DNA of 64,000 nt, from positions 40,590 to 104,589 of the forward strand of contig NZ_KB889682.1 of assembly GCF_000372745.1 (NCBI RefSeq). The letters run 5' to 3'. This stretch comes from Embleya scabrispora DSM 41855. GTDB taxonomy: Bacteria; Actinomycetota; Actinomycetes; Streptomycetales; Streptomycetaceae. The position numbers were made by a program, and so were the translations under genes. This document shows positions 33,991 through 41,914 of this stretch, in pieces; position 1 is the stretch's first letter, and each line of letters opens with the position of its first letter. The notes below the pieces were generated by a model that was not told where the DNA came from, made no database searches, and saw only the letters and a list, made by a program, of their open reading frames with translations.

Positions 33991-34947
33991 TCAATAGAGT
34001 TCGATCACCAGCTTGTCCGTCAGCGCGCGGGACACGCAGAGCGCCATCTGATCGCCGGCGGCCTTATCGCTCACCGACAGGCAGGCGTCCCGGTGGTCGG
34101 GCGTGCCTTCCAGGACACCCGACACGCACGACCCGCAGATGCCTTCCTCGCAGGACTTGAACACGTCGATGCCGTTCTCGGTCAGCACCGACAGAATCGA
34201 CCGGTCGGCGGGGACGTCGAAGACCTCCCCGGTGTCGAGTTCGACGATGAACGGCCGATCGGCGCCGGTGTCGATCCCGGCAGCGGTGAAGTGCTCGATG
34301 TGGACGTGCGCTTCGCCGACCATGGGTGCGAACACGCCGGCGACCCGGTCCATGAATCCTCGCGGTCCGCACGTGTAGACATGACAGTCGGCGGTCAGGC
34401 GGGCGGCGACCCCGGCCAGGACGGCCGGCTGATCGTCGCGGGGGACCCCGAAGTGCAGGTGTACCCGATCACGGAAGTTGATACGTCGTTCGAGCAGCTC
34501 GGTGAAGGCCGCGTCGGTTCGGCTGCGGGCGAAGTAGTGGAGTTCGAAGTCCGCCGCGTCCCGGTGCAGTCGGTGGGCCATACCCAGCAGCGGGGTGACC
34601 CCGATTCCCCCCGCGACCAGCACGTGCCGGTCGGCATCGGCGGCGAGCGTCAGCAGGTTTCGAGGCGCGCCGACTTGGAGTTCGTCGCCCTCCGCGACCG
34701 TGTGCAGCGCCGCCGAGCCGCCCCGTGACTCTGCCTCGCGTTTGACTGCGATGAGCAGTGCCGTGGGGTCGTCGGGTGGGCCGCACAGCGAGTACTGCCG
34801 CACGATTCCGGTCGGGCCCGTGACGTCGACGTGCGCACCGGCCTGATAGGGCTCGAACGGGCGACCGTCGTCGCGGACCAGGCGCAACGCCCGGATGTCG
34901 GGCGTCTCCTCGACCACCGCGGCGACGCGCACCAGGATGTTCGGCAT
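33991..34947 (-). CDS. iacF: Phthalate-dioxygenase-reductase-type electron transfer protein, IacF-like
   Basis: A 318-residue PDR/VanB-family reductase. The order is an FMN domain (GAHVDVTGPTGIVRQYSLCG), an NAD domain (VLVAGGIGVTPLLGMA, CHVYTCGPRGFM) and a C-terminal plant-type 2Fe-2S ferredoxin domain with Cys in SCEEGICGSCVSG and a last Cys in DACLSVSD. It passes electrons from NADH to the Rieske oxygenase encoded by iacC/iacD. ATG 34947 has AAGGGAG upstream. The position as last gene of the A-to-F order matches iacF of proteobacterial auxin-degradation clusters. Confidence 0.85.
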   Translation of the reverse strand: MPNILVRVAAVVEETPDIRALRLVRDDGRPFEPYQAGAHVDVTGPTGIVRQYSLCGPPDDPTALLIAVKREAESRGGSAALHTVAEGDELQVGAPRNLLTLAADADRHVLVAGGIGVTPLLGMAHRLHRDAADFELHYFARSRTDAAFTELLERRINFRDRVHLHFGVPRDDQPAVLAGVAARLTADCHVYTCGPRGFMDRVAGVFAPMVGEAHVHIEHFTAAGIDTGADRPFIVELDTGEVFDVPADRSILSVLTENGIDVFKSCEEGICGSCVSGVLEGTPDHRDACLSVSDKAAGDQMALCVSRALTDKLVIELY

Positions 34948-34960
34948 CGTCGCTCCCTTC

Positions 34961-35716
34961 TCAGCGCAGGTGGAGCCCGCCGTTGGCGTCCCAGCAGGCC
35001 CCGGTGACCGATGCGGCCTCGGGAGCGGCCAGCAGCGCCACCATGCGGGCGATGAAGGCTGGATCGCCGAGTCGACCGACGGGGATGTCCCTGGAGAAGG
35101 CCGCGAGACTGTCCACGCCGACGATCGACCGCACTGTGGAGCCATCCAGCGGCCCGGGCGATACGGCGTTGACGGTCACGCCGTGGGGTGCGAGTTCGCG
35201 GGCGAAGACCTTGGTCGCGGACAGGACGGCGCCCTTGGAGGAGGCGTAGTGTCCGCCGGTCGCCGTGCCGCCGTTCTGGCCGGCCAGCGAGGCCATGTTG
35301 ACGATCCGTCCGTAGCCTTGTCCGGCGAAGTGCGCGCCGAAGATCTGGCAGGCGACGAACGTCCCGGTGAAGTTGACCGCCATGACGGTGTCCAGTTCGT
35401 CGGGCGTGATCTCCAGCAGCGGCGTTGCCCGGGTTCGGGCGGCATTGTTGACCAGGACGTGCACCGCGCCGAAGTCGCGGACGACGTCGGCCTTCAGCCG
35501 TTCCAGGGCCGAGCGTTCGCCGACGTCGACGGTGTAGGCCCGTGCGGACCTGCCGGCGCCGTCGAGGTTCCTCGCGAGCGTGGCCGCCGCGTCGCCGTCG
35601 AGATCCGCGATCGCGACGCGGTAGCCCTCGGTGTGCAGGTGCCGCACGATGAACTCGCCCAGTCCGTGGGCACCGCCGGTGACCACGGCGATTCGGGGCG
35701 TCGGGTCGGCGCTCAC
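34961..35716 (-). CDS. iacE: Short-chain dehydrogenase/reductase, IacE-like
   Basis: A 251-residue classical SDR. The cofactor motif is VVTGGAHGLGEF, with NNAA in VLVNNAARTRA. The Ser is in NMASLAGQNG and the catalytic YxxxK is HYASSKGAV. The end has GACWDANGGLHLR. IacE acts early in auxin breakdown, near the dioxindole-acetate stage, according to work on Pseudomonas and Caballeronia enzymes (recalled); a cis-diol dehydrogenase role is the alternative. GTG 35716 overlaps the iacD stop by 4 nt. Confidence 0.78.
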   Translation of the reverse strand: MSADPTPRIAVVTGGAHGLGEFIVRHLHTEGYRVAIADLDGDAAATLARNLDGAGRSARAYTVDVGERSALERLKADVVRDFGAVHVLVNNAARTRATPLLEITPDELDTVMAVNFTGTFVACQIFGAHFAGQGYGRIVNMASLAGQNGGTATGGHYASSKGAVLSATKVFARELAPHGVTVNAVSPGPLDGSTVRSIVGVDSLAAFSRDIPVGRLGDPAFIARMVALLAAPEAASVTGACWDANGGLHLR

Positions 35717-36234
35717 AGCAGGAACCCCGCGGCCGGGACGGCCTCTTCGCTGTCGACGAGCCGAACGACCTTCCGTGTGATCCGGTCGCCTCCGGGGCCC
35801 TCGGGAGACAATCGGATCCGATGCAGTACCTCGCCCGCCCAGATGTCGTGGTTGCCACGTTTGTAGGCGATCAGGATCTGTGCGGACCGCAGCACGACCT
35901 CCTCGTCGGACGCCGACTGCGGCACGAACCGGGACACGGTTCGCACCGTGCGCGCGGCGTCGACCGCGGCGATGGCGTAGCCCTCGGTCATCCGGGTCAC
36001 GCGCATACGCCGCATGCGCGCGTCGTCGTAGACCATGTTCAGCGTGTCGGCGAAGTCGTCGCCGGTCGGATCGACCGGAATCACGTAGAGGCCGTCGTCG
36101 GTGAACAGCTCGTTCCACGTCACGTAGTCCTTGCGGTCGAGCAACTCGGCCTCACGCCAGACCAGTTCGACGGCGCGGGTCACGCGCGGGTCGGTCATCG
36201 GGATGGGGGCGGGCGCGTCGGTGCGCTCAGGCAT
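35713..36234 (-). CDS. iacD: Ring-hydroxylating dioxygenase beta subunit, IacD-like
   Basis: A 173-residue small subunit of an aromatic-ring dioxygenase (NTF2-like fold, structural role). It shows VWREAELLDRKDYVTWNELF, then YVIPVDP, RRMRVTRMTEGYA and a final segment with TRKVVRLVDSEE, all usual for the benzoate/anthranilate-type beta family. ATG 36234 overlaps the alpha-subunit gene end by 8 nt and the next gene by 4 nt, indicating a tightly coupled operon. The family is certain; the Iac assignment rests on gene order. Confidence 0.88.
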   Translation of the reverse strand: MPERTDAPAPIPMTDPRVTRAVELVWREAELLDRKDYVTWNELFTDDGLYVIPVDPTGDDFADTLNMVYDDARMRRMRVTRMTEGYAIAAVDAARTVRTVSRFVPQSASDEEVVLRSAQILIAYKRGNHDIWAGEVLHRIRLSPEGPGGDRITRKVVRLVDSEEAVPAAGFLL

Positions 36235-37504
36235 CGCTCATCATCTCCTTCCACTTGGCGTAGGCGGCGCGCATGCCCGTCTCGTCGGTGACGTGCGAGG
36301 TGGGTCGGCCGTCGGGCCCCGTGGTCTCCCGGGCCAGTCCGCGGTTGATCAGGATCGGCATCTCGGGGGCGCCCCGGGCGCCGCGCTGGACACGGTCCCA
36401 GCCTTCGGCGTCGTCGGGGGTGCCGAAACCGAAGGGCCCCTGGAAGTGCTCGTGGATGCGCAGCCGTTCCCGGTTGACCGCCTCGACCCCGGGCGGACCG
36501 TCGACGCCGATGGCGATGTGCTCGATCCACGTTTCGTCGACCGAGATCGGGCGCAGCACCCGGAAGAACGCCGCCGACATCGAGACGTTGGGGAAGAGGT
36601 TGAGGTTGAACCCGGTGCCGTGCATGGCGCGGATCAGCCTGCGTACCCGTGTGGGGTCGAGTGTCCGCGACAACTCCCGGACGAGGGGGTCGAATCGGCT
36701 CTGCAAGGGCTCGGTTCCGTCGTCCGCGTCGAGGTCGGAGTGCTCGGGCACCATCTGCATGACGCTGTGGCCGTTGCCGAGCGCGTGGGTGACCGCCGCG
36801 GGGTCGGTCATGAACGACATCATGTCGGCGGTCTCGGGGTCGACCGAGGCCATCCAGGAGCGGTGCACGATGGGGAAGTGGTAGCCGTCGGTGGTGTTCT
36901 CGAGCTGGATCTTCCAGTTGCCGCGGAACTTGAACCGGTGCCTGCCGAGTACCTTGATCGGGTAGCCGCCGCCCTGCTTCATGAAGCGGTCGATCCACAG
37001 CCTGGCGTCGCCGAGGAAGTCCTCGAGGGGTTCGACGTCGTCGTCGAACGTCGCGAAGACCATGCCGCCGTAGGACTCGGTGCGCAGTTTCCGCAGGGAG
37101 AGGTCGCCCTTGTCGACGACCCCTTCGTAGCCGTCGGGGTAGGGGATGCCGCGCAGCGTGCCGTCTAGGCCGTAGGACCAGGCGTGGTAAGGACAGGTGA
37201 ATCCGTTGGCCAGGCCCTGCGGCTTCTCGCAGACGCTCGCCCCGCGGTGGCGGCAGCGGTTGAGGAGGGTGTGCAGCGCGCCTCTGCGGTCGCGCGTGAC
37301 GATCACCGGTTGCCGGCCGACATGGGTGGACTTGAAACTGCCCGCAGCGGGCAGTTCGCTTTCGTGGGCGACCCATACCCAGGTGCGCTCGAAGATCATG
37401 GCGATCTCCTGCTCGAAGATGCCCGGGTCGGTGTAGAGGCGGCCGGCGACGTGGTCCTCGGCGACGAGGTCGGCCGGGCTGCGGTCGTGGAAGGTGTCGG
37501 TCAT
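36227..37504 (-). CDS. iacC: Rieske ring-hydroxylating oxygenase alpha subunit, IacC-like
   Basis: A 425-residue catalytic subunit. The Rieske 2Fe-2S motif CxH-(x)n-CxxH is CRHRG and CPYHAWSY (residues about 85-110). The mononuclear iron site is NTTDGYHFPIVHRSW with two His. IacC, with IacD and IacF, is needed in the later steps from oxidised indole-acetate to catechol in Pseudomonas putida 1290. A benzoate or anthranilate-type oxygenase is the alternative, but the neighbours iacA, iacB, iacG and iacH argue for auxin. ATG 37504 has GGAGAG upstream. Confidence 0.85.
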   Translation of the reverse strand: MTDTFHDRSPADLVAEDHVAGRLYTDPGIFEQEIAMIFERTWVWVAHESELPAAGSFKSTHVGRQPVIVTRDRRGALHTLLNRCRHRGASVCEKPQGLANGFTCPYHAWSYGLDGTLRGIPYPDGYEGVVDKGDLSLRKLRTESYGGMVFATFDDDVEPLEDFLGDARLWIDRFMKQGGGYPIKVLGRHRFKFRGNWKIQLENTTDGYHFPIVHRSWMASVDPETADMMSFMTDPAAVTHALGNGHSVMQMVPEHSDLDADDGTEPLQSRFDPLVRELSRTLDPTRVRRLIRAMHGTGFNLNLFPNVSMSAAFFRVLRPISVDETWIEHIAIGVDGPPGVEAVNRERLRIHEHFQGPFGFGTPDDAEGWDRVQRGARGAPEMPILINRGLARETTGPDGRPTSHVTDETGMRAAYAKWKEMMSDA

Positions 37505-37523
37505 CGGACTCTCCGGGTGCGGA

Positions 37524-37904
37524 TCAGTCGGGCAGGACGACGTCGTCGCGGACGGTCAGGGCTCGGCCGATGCGAGCCTCGACCTTGGCGAAGCGCCATA
37601 GCTTGAGGTCGCCGTCGCCGACCGGGGTGGTGCGAAAGAGGTCGCAGGCCGCCTCGACGGTGTCCCGGTTGTCGGCGTCGGCGAGGATGTAGCAGGTCCA
37701 GGGCCACCCGTCGGAGGGGCCGACCATGTGTGAGTCGTCGTCGATGTCGCCGATGAACGTGATGCCCGGCAGGGCCTTGAGCCGGTCCGTCATCGACACG
37801 AACGCCTTCCAGACGTCGCCGGCCGTGAGGCCGTCCCGGGGGAGGTCGAAGAAGCTCCGGTTGATGCCGATGCAAAAGAGCACGCGAAGTGGCCGCGTTG
37901 CCAT
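37524..37904 (-). CDS. iacB: IacB-like small protein
   Basis: A 126-residue protein without known fold annotation from sequence. Its features are PLRVLFCIGINRSFFDLPRD, FIGDIDDDSHMVGPSDGWPW, YILADADNRDTVEAACDLFR and LKLWRFAKVEARIG, consistent with a ferredoxin-like alpha/beta (EthD-like) arrangement. In proteobacterial iac clusters a protein of this size of unknown function, IacB, lies between iacA and iacC, exactly as here. AAGGAG precedes ATG 37904. It might be a small accessory or cyclase-type protein; I cannot assign a reaction. Confidence 0.68.
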   Translation of the reverse strand: MATRPLRVLFCIGINRSFFDLPRDGLTAGDVWKAFVSMTDRLKALPGITFIGDIDDDSHMVGPSDGWPWTCYILADADNRDTVEAACDLFRTTPVGDGDLKLWRFAKVEARIGRALTVRDDVVLPD

Positions 37905-37933
37905 GGGATCTCCTTGTGGTGGCGGTCGTCGGT

Positions 37934-39112
37934 TCAGCGAAAGCCGGGCGTCGTGGCCGGCAGTCCCATCAGGACCGCGCCGGCGGCGTCGAACATGGCC
38001 GGGCCGAGGAAGGCGTGCTGTTTCGGCACCAGAGCGTCGCCTTGCAGTGCTCGCAGGGGGTGTGCGGTGTGGATCGGCGCTGTTCCGGAGATCTCCACCA
38101 GGCGATCGACGACTTGGGAAGCGGTCCTCGCCAAGTGCGCCGACGCGAGCCGCAGGTGGGCGTTGTGCTCGTGGGTGGCCTCGTCACCGGCCAGCACCGT
38201 CGCCCAGACCTCGTCGCTGATCTCGTAGAACCAGGCCCTCGCCGACCGCAACGCGGCTTCGGCCTCGGCGACTCCGGTCCGGTAGTAGGCGCGGTCGGCC
38301 GACTTCGGAGCGCCGGTGACACCCGCGTAGCCGGCGCCGACGCGCTCCGCGTGGTCCAGCGCGGCCCTGGCGACCCCGGCGCCCACGACGGCGAGGACCT
38401 GTGCCGCGTAGGCGATCGTCGGATAGCGGTAGAGCGGTTCGTCCACGGTCGGCTGTCCGCCCCGGACGAACGTCCATTCCCGTGGGACCTCGACGTCGCG
38501 GACGACCAGGTCGAACGAGCCCGTGCCGCGCATGCCGACGACGTCCCACTCGCGGACGATCTCGACCTGGTCGGGGTGCAACAGAGCGGTGCGCGGCTTC
38601 CCGCCGGTCGACGCATCGCCGGGGATGCCCACGCCCAGGATGTCGGCGCCCACGCAGCCGCTGGCGAACTTCCACCGTCCGTCGACGCGAAAGCCCCGCT
38701 CGGTCGGAGGGGCGGGCTGAACCGGGAACAGTCCGCCGGCGAACACGAGATCCGGGCCGTCCCGGTAGAGTTCGGCCTGCGTCTCCAGTGGGAGGGCGGC
38801 GAGGTAGATCAACGCCGAGCCGAAGCTCGCCACCCAGCCTGTGGAGCCGTCGACGACCGAGATCTGCTCGATCCGGTCGAGGAATTCGGCGGGTGGCAGA
38901 GGCTCGCCGCCGAACCTCGCGGGTGTGGCGGACCGGTAGATGCCGACCTGCTTGAGCCGGGCGATGAAATCCGTCGGAACGTGGCGCTGCTGTTGGAACC
39001 GGGCTCGGCGCTCGGCGAGCTCGTCGAGAACGCTCTCGAAGGTGACGGCGCCACGCCCGGAGCCGGTTATCGCCGCCGCGACCTCGGGGCGGTTCTCGTC
39101 GGTGTGCACCAT
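37934..39112 (-). CDS. iacA: Acyl-CoA-dehydrogenase-fold flavin monooxygenase, IacA-like
   Basis: A 392-residue member of the acyl-CoA dehydrogenase-like group D flavin monooxygenases (like HsaA or indole oxygenases). It opens with FESVLDELAERRARFQQQRH and has ISVVDGSTGWVASFGSALIY, GRWKFASGCVGADILGVGI, WDVVGMRGTGSFDLVVRDVE and HAFLGPAMFDAAGAVLMG at the end. IacA attacks the indole ring of IAA using reduced flavin supplied by IacG. ATG 39112 is chosen over the longer frame because AAGGAG sits right upstream. It is the first gene of the A-F operon and divergent from the PAS kinase. Confidence 0.83.
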   Translation of the reverse strand: MVHTDENRPEVAAAITGSGRGAVTFESVLDELAERRARFQQQRHVPTDFIARLKQVGIYRSATPARFGGEPLPPAEFLDRIEQISVVDGSTGWVASFGSALIYLAALPLETQAELYRDGPDLVFAGGLFPVQPAPPTERGFRVDGRWKFASGCVGADILGVGIPGDASTGGKPRTALLHPDQVEIVREWDVVGMRGTGSFDLVVRDVEVPREWTFVRGGQPTVDEPLYRYPTIAYAAQVLAVVGAGVARAALDHAERVGAGYAGVTGAPKSADRAYYRTGVAEAEAALRSARAWFYEISDEVWATVLAGDEATHEHNAHLRLASAHLARTASQVVDRLVEISGTAPIHTAHPLRALQGDALVPKQHAFLGPAMFDAAGAVLMGLPATTPGFR

Positions 39113-39245
39113 CTCTGCTCCTTGTCGGGCCGGGTGTTCCCAGACGCTACGAAACGTGCCCGGGTGGGCGGAATCGGTATTGCCTATGCGGACGTAAGGG
39201 ATTTCTTCAGCGTGGGGTCGCGGCGCGGCCACCTATGCTGGCGAG
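39113..39245. promoter_or_regulatory. Divergent promoter region of iacA operon and sensor kinase
   Basis: A 133-bp gap between iacA and the kinase gene, locally less GC-rich (GGTATTGCCTATGCGG, TAAGGGATTTC). It must hold promoters for both sides and is the natural place for the response-regulator site. I cannot mark a convincing palindrome. Confidence 0.5.
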
Positions 39246-40775
39246 ATGGAGGCCGACCCTCGTGCGCCGGAGCTGACGACGCAAGATTTCGTGGCGATGA
39301 TGAACGCCACCCGGATGTGCGTGCTCGTCCACGACGGCGCGACGAAGGACATCCTGTGGGCCAACCCGGCGGCGTGCGACATGCTCGGGTGGGACGTCAC
39401 CGAGCTGCGGCCGCTCAAGGCCGACGACATGAGCAGTTCCGCGTGGCAGTACGACCGGGTCGTCGGACGCGCCTGGCTCCAGGAGGCGGTGGAGAAGGGT
39501 GTCGGCCGCGTCGAATGGCACTATCGCGCGAAGTCCGGCCGGGTGATTCCGACCGACGCGGTCGCCGTGCGGGTCGAGCTCGCGCAGGGGCCGGCGGTGA
39601 TGGTGCAGTTCCGCGACATCGAGCGTGAACAGGAGATCGAGCGGCAATTGCGACTGACGACGTCCTGGGTTGCCGCGCTCGCCCACCACACGTCGGCTCT
39701 CGTGCTGATGCTCGACTCGTCGGGCACGGTGCGATTCGCGACCGACACCGCCGTCGCGGTGCTCGGCGCGAGCGCCGACGAGGCGCCGGGGCGGTTGACC
39801 GACCACGTCGCGTTGCGGATGAACGGCCGAGTGTCCACCTGGGACGACGTGGTGGATCAGGCCCGGCCTGTCACGTCGGTGAGCCTGGAGGTGCCCGCCG
39901 GGGACGGCGGTGAACCGGTGTGGCTCGAGGGGAGCCTGGAGCGGTTCGAGGAGGGCGACGGCGACGCGCTGCTGATGCTGCTGCACGACGTCTCCGGGCG
40001 TGTGCGCGACGAGGTCCGCCGAGAACGTGAGCTGCACCGGGAGAACTACCTGGCGCGCCACACGGCGATGGGGGACATGGCGATGGCGATCGCCCACGAA
40101 CTCGGCCAACCGCTCGCCGCGGCAGGCAACTTCCTCGCCGGTGTGCGACCGCGGGCACAGGAGTCGGAGACGGCGACAGGCGACCCGGACGTCGCGGCGG
40201 CGCGCCTCGTCCAGGGCATCGACGGCGCCATGCGGCAGATCGAGCGGGCGAGCACCATCGTCGAGTCGGTCCGCGCGTTCGTCGGACATCTCGAACACAT
40301 CCGGCAGGTCGTCGACCTCAACGCCATCGTCGAGGAATGCCTGTACTTCGTTCGCCTGCGCGCCGCGTCCGCCGGCGTCGACGTGGCCTTCGAGCCGGCC
40401 GCGCGGCCCGTGCCGGTCCGCTGCGAACGCGTCCTCACCGGTCAGGTTGTGCTGAACCTGTGCTTCAACGCCATCGACGAGATGGCCCAGTGCCCGCGGT
40501 CGCGACGGCGGGTCGTCATCAAAACGGGGATCGAGGCCGCCGCCGGGGTGCTCACCGTCGACGACCGGGGCCGCGGCTTCCCGCGAAATCCGTTCGAGGA
40601 GTCGTTCACCACCAAAGAGCACGGCAGCGGGCTCGGTCTGGCGCTGAGTCACCGTGTCATCACCCGGCAGCACGGCCGCATCTGGGCCGAGCGTCGTGCC
40701 GAAGGCGGCTCGCGCTTCGGGTTCGCGCTGCCGCTTGCCGACGAAGCCGAACTCGGATCGGGCGACCGGCGTTAG
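39246..40775 (+). CDS. PAS-domain histidine kinase, probable iac regulator
   Basis: A 509-residue kinase without membrane helices, thus cytoplasmic. Two PAS-like domains come first: residues about 12-130 (CVLVHDGATKDILWANPAAC, MLGWDVTELRPL) and about 140-255 (ALVLMLDSSGTVRFATDTAV). HisKA has the phospho-His in MAIAHELGQPLAAAGNFLAG, the FixL/TodS-like form. The ATPase domain has NLCFNAIDEMA, VDDRGRGFP and GSGLGLALSHRVI. It probably senses auxin or an intermediate and signals to the regulator at 43184-43813. It is divergent from iacA. Confidence 0.85.
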   Translation: MEADPRAPELTTQDFVAMMNATRMCVLVHDGATKDILWANPAACDMLGWDVTELRPLKADDMSSSAWQYDRVVGRAWLQEAVEKGVGRVEWHYRAKSGRVIPTDAVAVRVELAQGPAVMVQFRDIEREQEIERQLRLTTSWVAALAHHTSALVLMLDSSGTVRFATDTAVAVLGASADEAPGRLTDHVALRMNGRVSTWDDVVDQARPVTSVSLEVPAGDGGEPVWLEGSLERFEEGDGDALLMLLHDVSGRVRDEVRRERELHRENYLARHTAMGDMAMAIAHELGQPLAAAGNFLAGVRPRAQESETATGDPDVAAARLVQGIDGAMRQIERASTIVESVRAFVGHLEHIRQVVDLNAIVEECLYFVRLRAASAGVDVAFEPAARPVPVRCERVLTGQVVLNLCFNAIDEMAQCPRSRRRVVIKTGIEAAAGVLTVDDRGRGFPRNPFEESFTTKEHGSGLGLALSHRVITRQHGRIWAERRAEGGSRFGFALPLADEAELGSGDRR

Positions 40776-40890
40776 GAATCCTTCAGACGCACCCGGAGAA
40801 CTGTCGATATCCCGGACACGATCGGCTGCGTAGCGTCGGAACGGCCCCGGTACCGACCGGGTACTCCGTTTTCGCCCGCTAGGAGGAACC

Positions 40891-41403
40891 GTGTCCGAGC
40901 CGACCCGGACGCAGCGCGAATTCCGCGACGCGATGGCCAACCTTTCGGCGGCCGTCAACGTCGTCACCACCGACGGGCCCCGCGGTCTCGCCGGAATGAC
41001 GGTGAGCGCGGCCTGCTCCGTTACCGACTCGCCGCCGACGGTGCTGGTCTGCATCAATCAGTCCAGCCGATCCCACAGCGTCCTGATCGCCAACGGCCGG
41101 ATCTGCGTCAACGTTCTCGGCGCCGAACACGAACGCATGGCGATGCACTTCGCCGGGGCGACCCGGATACCCACGGCGCAGCGGTTCACCGAGGACTGCT
41201 GGGACCTCGAGTCCGAAGGCGTTCCCGTCCTGCGCGGCGCGCCCGTGTCGGTCGTCGGCCGGATCGTCGCCGAGCAGGCACAAGGATCCCACTCGGTGCT
41301 GTTCGTCGAGGTCGAGAAGGTGATCACCCGAGAGGGCAGCGGCGCGTTGATCTACTTCCAACGCCGGTTCCACAGCCTGGCCGCCCAACCGCTACGTGCC
41401 TGA
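40891..41403 (+). CDS. iacG: Flavin reductase, IacG-like
   Basis: A 170-residue flavin reductase-like (HpaC/DIM6 family) protein that reduces FMN or FAD with NAD(P)H and hands it to a partner oxygenase. It has REFRDAMANLSAAVNVVTTD, GLAGMTVSAACSVTDSPPTV, VCINQSSRSHSVL, RICVNVLGAEHERMAMHFAG and SHSVLFVEVEKV. The start is GTG 40891 behind a near-perfect AGGAGG. It lies 115 bp after the kinase and before iacH on the plus strand. IacA belongs to a family that needs such a partner, which supports the iacG label. Confidence 0.85.
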   Translation: MSEPTRTQREFRDAMANLSAAVNVVTTDGPRGLAGMTVSAACSVTDSPPTVLVCINQSSRSHSVLIANGRICVNVLGAEHERMAMHFAGATRIPTAQRFTEDCWDLESEGVPVLRGAPVSVVGRIVAEQAQGSHSVLFVEVEKVITREGSGALIYFQRRFHSLAAQPLRA

Positions 41404-41632
41404 CCGCCCCTTCGCCGAAAGGAGATTCCCCATGATGTCGTCAAGCCGCCGGGAGCGGCTCGCGGGAGCTTCCCCGCGCTGCGGTGGCAGCTGGTTCGCA
41501 CAGGCGGGCACGGACGGTCCGGCCGTCGCGGATGAGGGCCCGAAGCACGTTCGGCCGACGTCTGGCGAGGGCCGGGATTGCCTGCTCCTACGAACGACCC
41601 GAACATCCCTACGAGGAAAGGTATGGGACCCC

Positions 41633-41914
41633 GTGGATCGGCCCACCATGACCACAGCCCATCGCTTGACGCTGACCTGCTACAACGACACCCACGGCTA
41701 CGGCTGGCGACATGTGGACCTGTTCGTCCACGACGCCGAGGGGCGAGAGTTGGACTGGGTGCACTGGCAGGCACCCGGCGACGGCCCGGACGCGGCCGAC
41801 GCCGTGACCGCACGCGTCGAACCGCTGTTGCGGCGGACATCCGAATGGCGTCACGGGATCGGCGGGAGCGGTGTGGACTACTGGATCGCCGACGCCGTCT
41901 GGGCACGGCCATGA
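41633..41914 (+). CDS. Small protein between iacG and iacH, function unknown
   Basis: About 93 residues. The core LTLTCYNDTHGYGWRHVDLF then VHDAEGRELDWVHWQAPGDG, and the end GSGVDYWIADAVWARP, look like a genuine compact alpha/beta protein; I do not recognise a family. Three in-frame starts compete: GTG 41633 (AGGAAAGG 12 nt upstream), ATG 41648, and ATG 41432 behind a strong AAAGGAG. The last would add a 67-residue, poorly protein-like leader. It overlaps iacH by ATGA, so it is very likely translated with it. Confidence 0.65.
   Translation: MDRPTMTTAHRLTLTCYNDTHGYGWRHVDLFVHDAEGRELDWVHWQAPGDGPDAADAVTARVEPLLRRTSEWRHGIGGSGVDYWIADAVWARP

Noticed and set aside
35713..37504. Benzoate or anthranilate dioxygenase (benAB/antAB) reading of the Rieske genes
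   Set aside because: The reductase is of phthalate type, and the neighbours (acyl-CoA-dehydrogenase-fold monooxygenase, IacB-like protein, flavin reductase, amidase) match iac order better. It stays open as a minor alternative.
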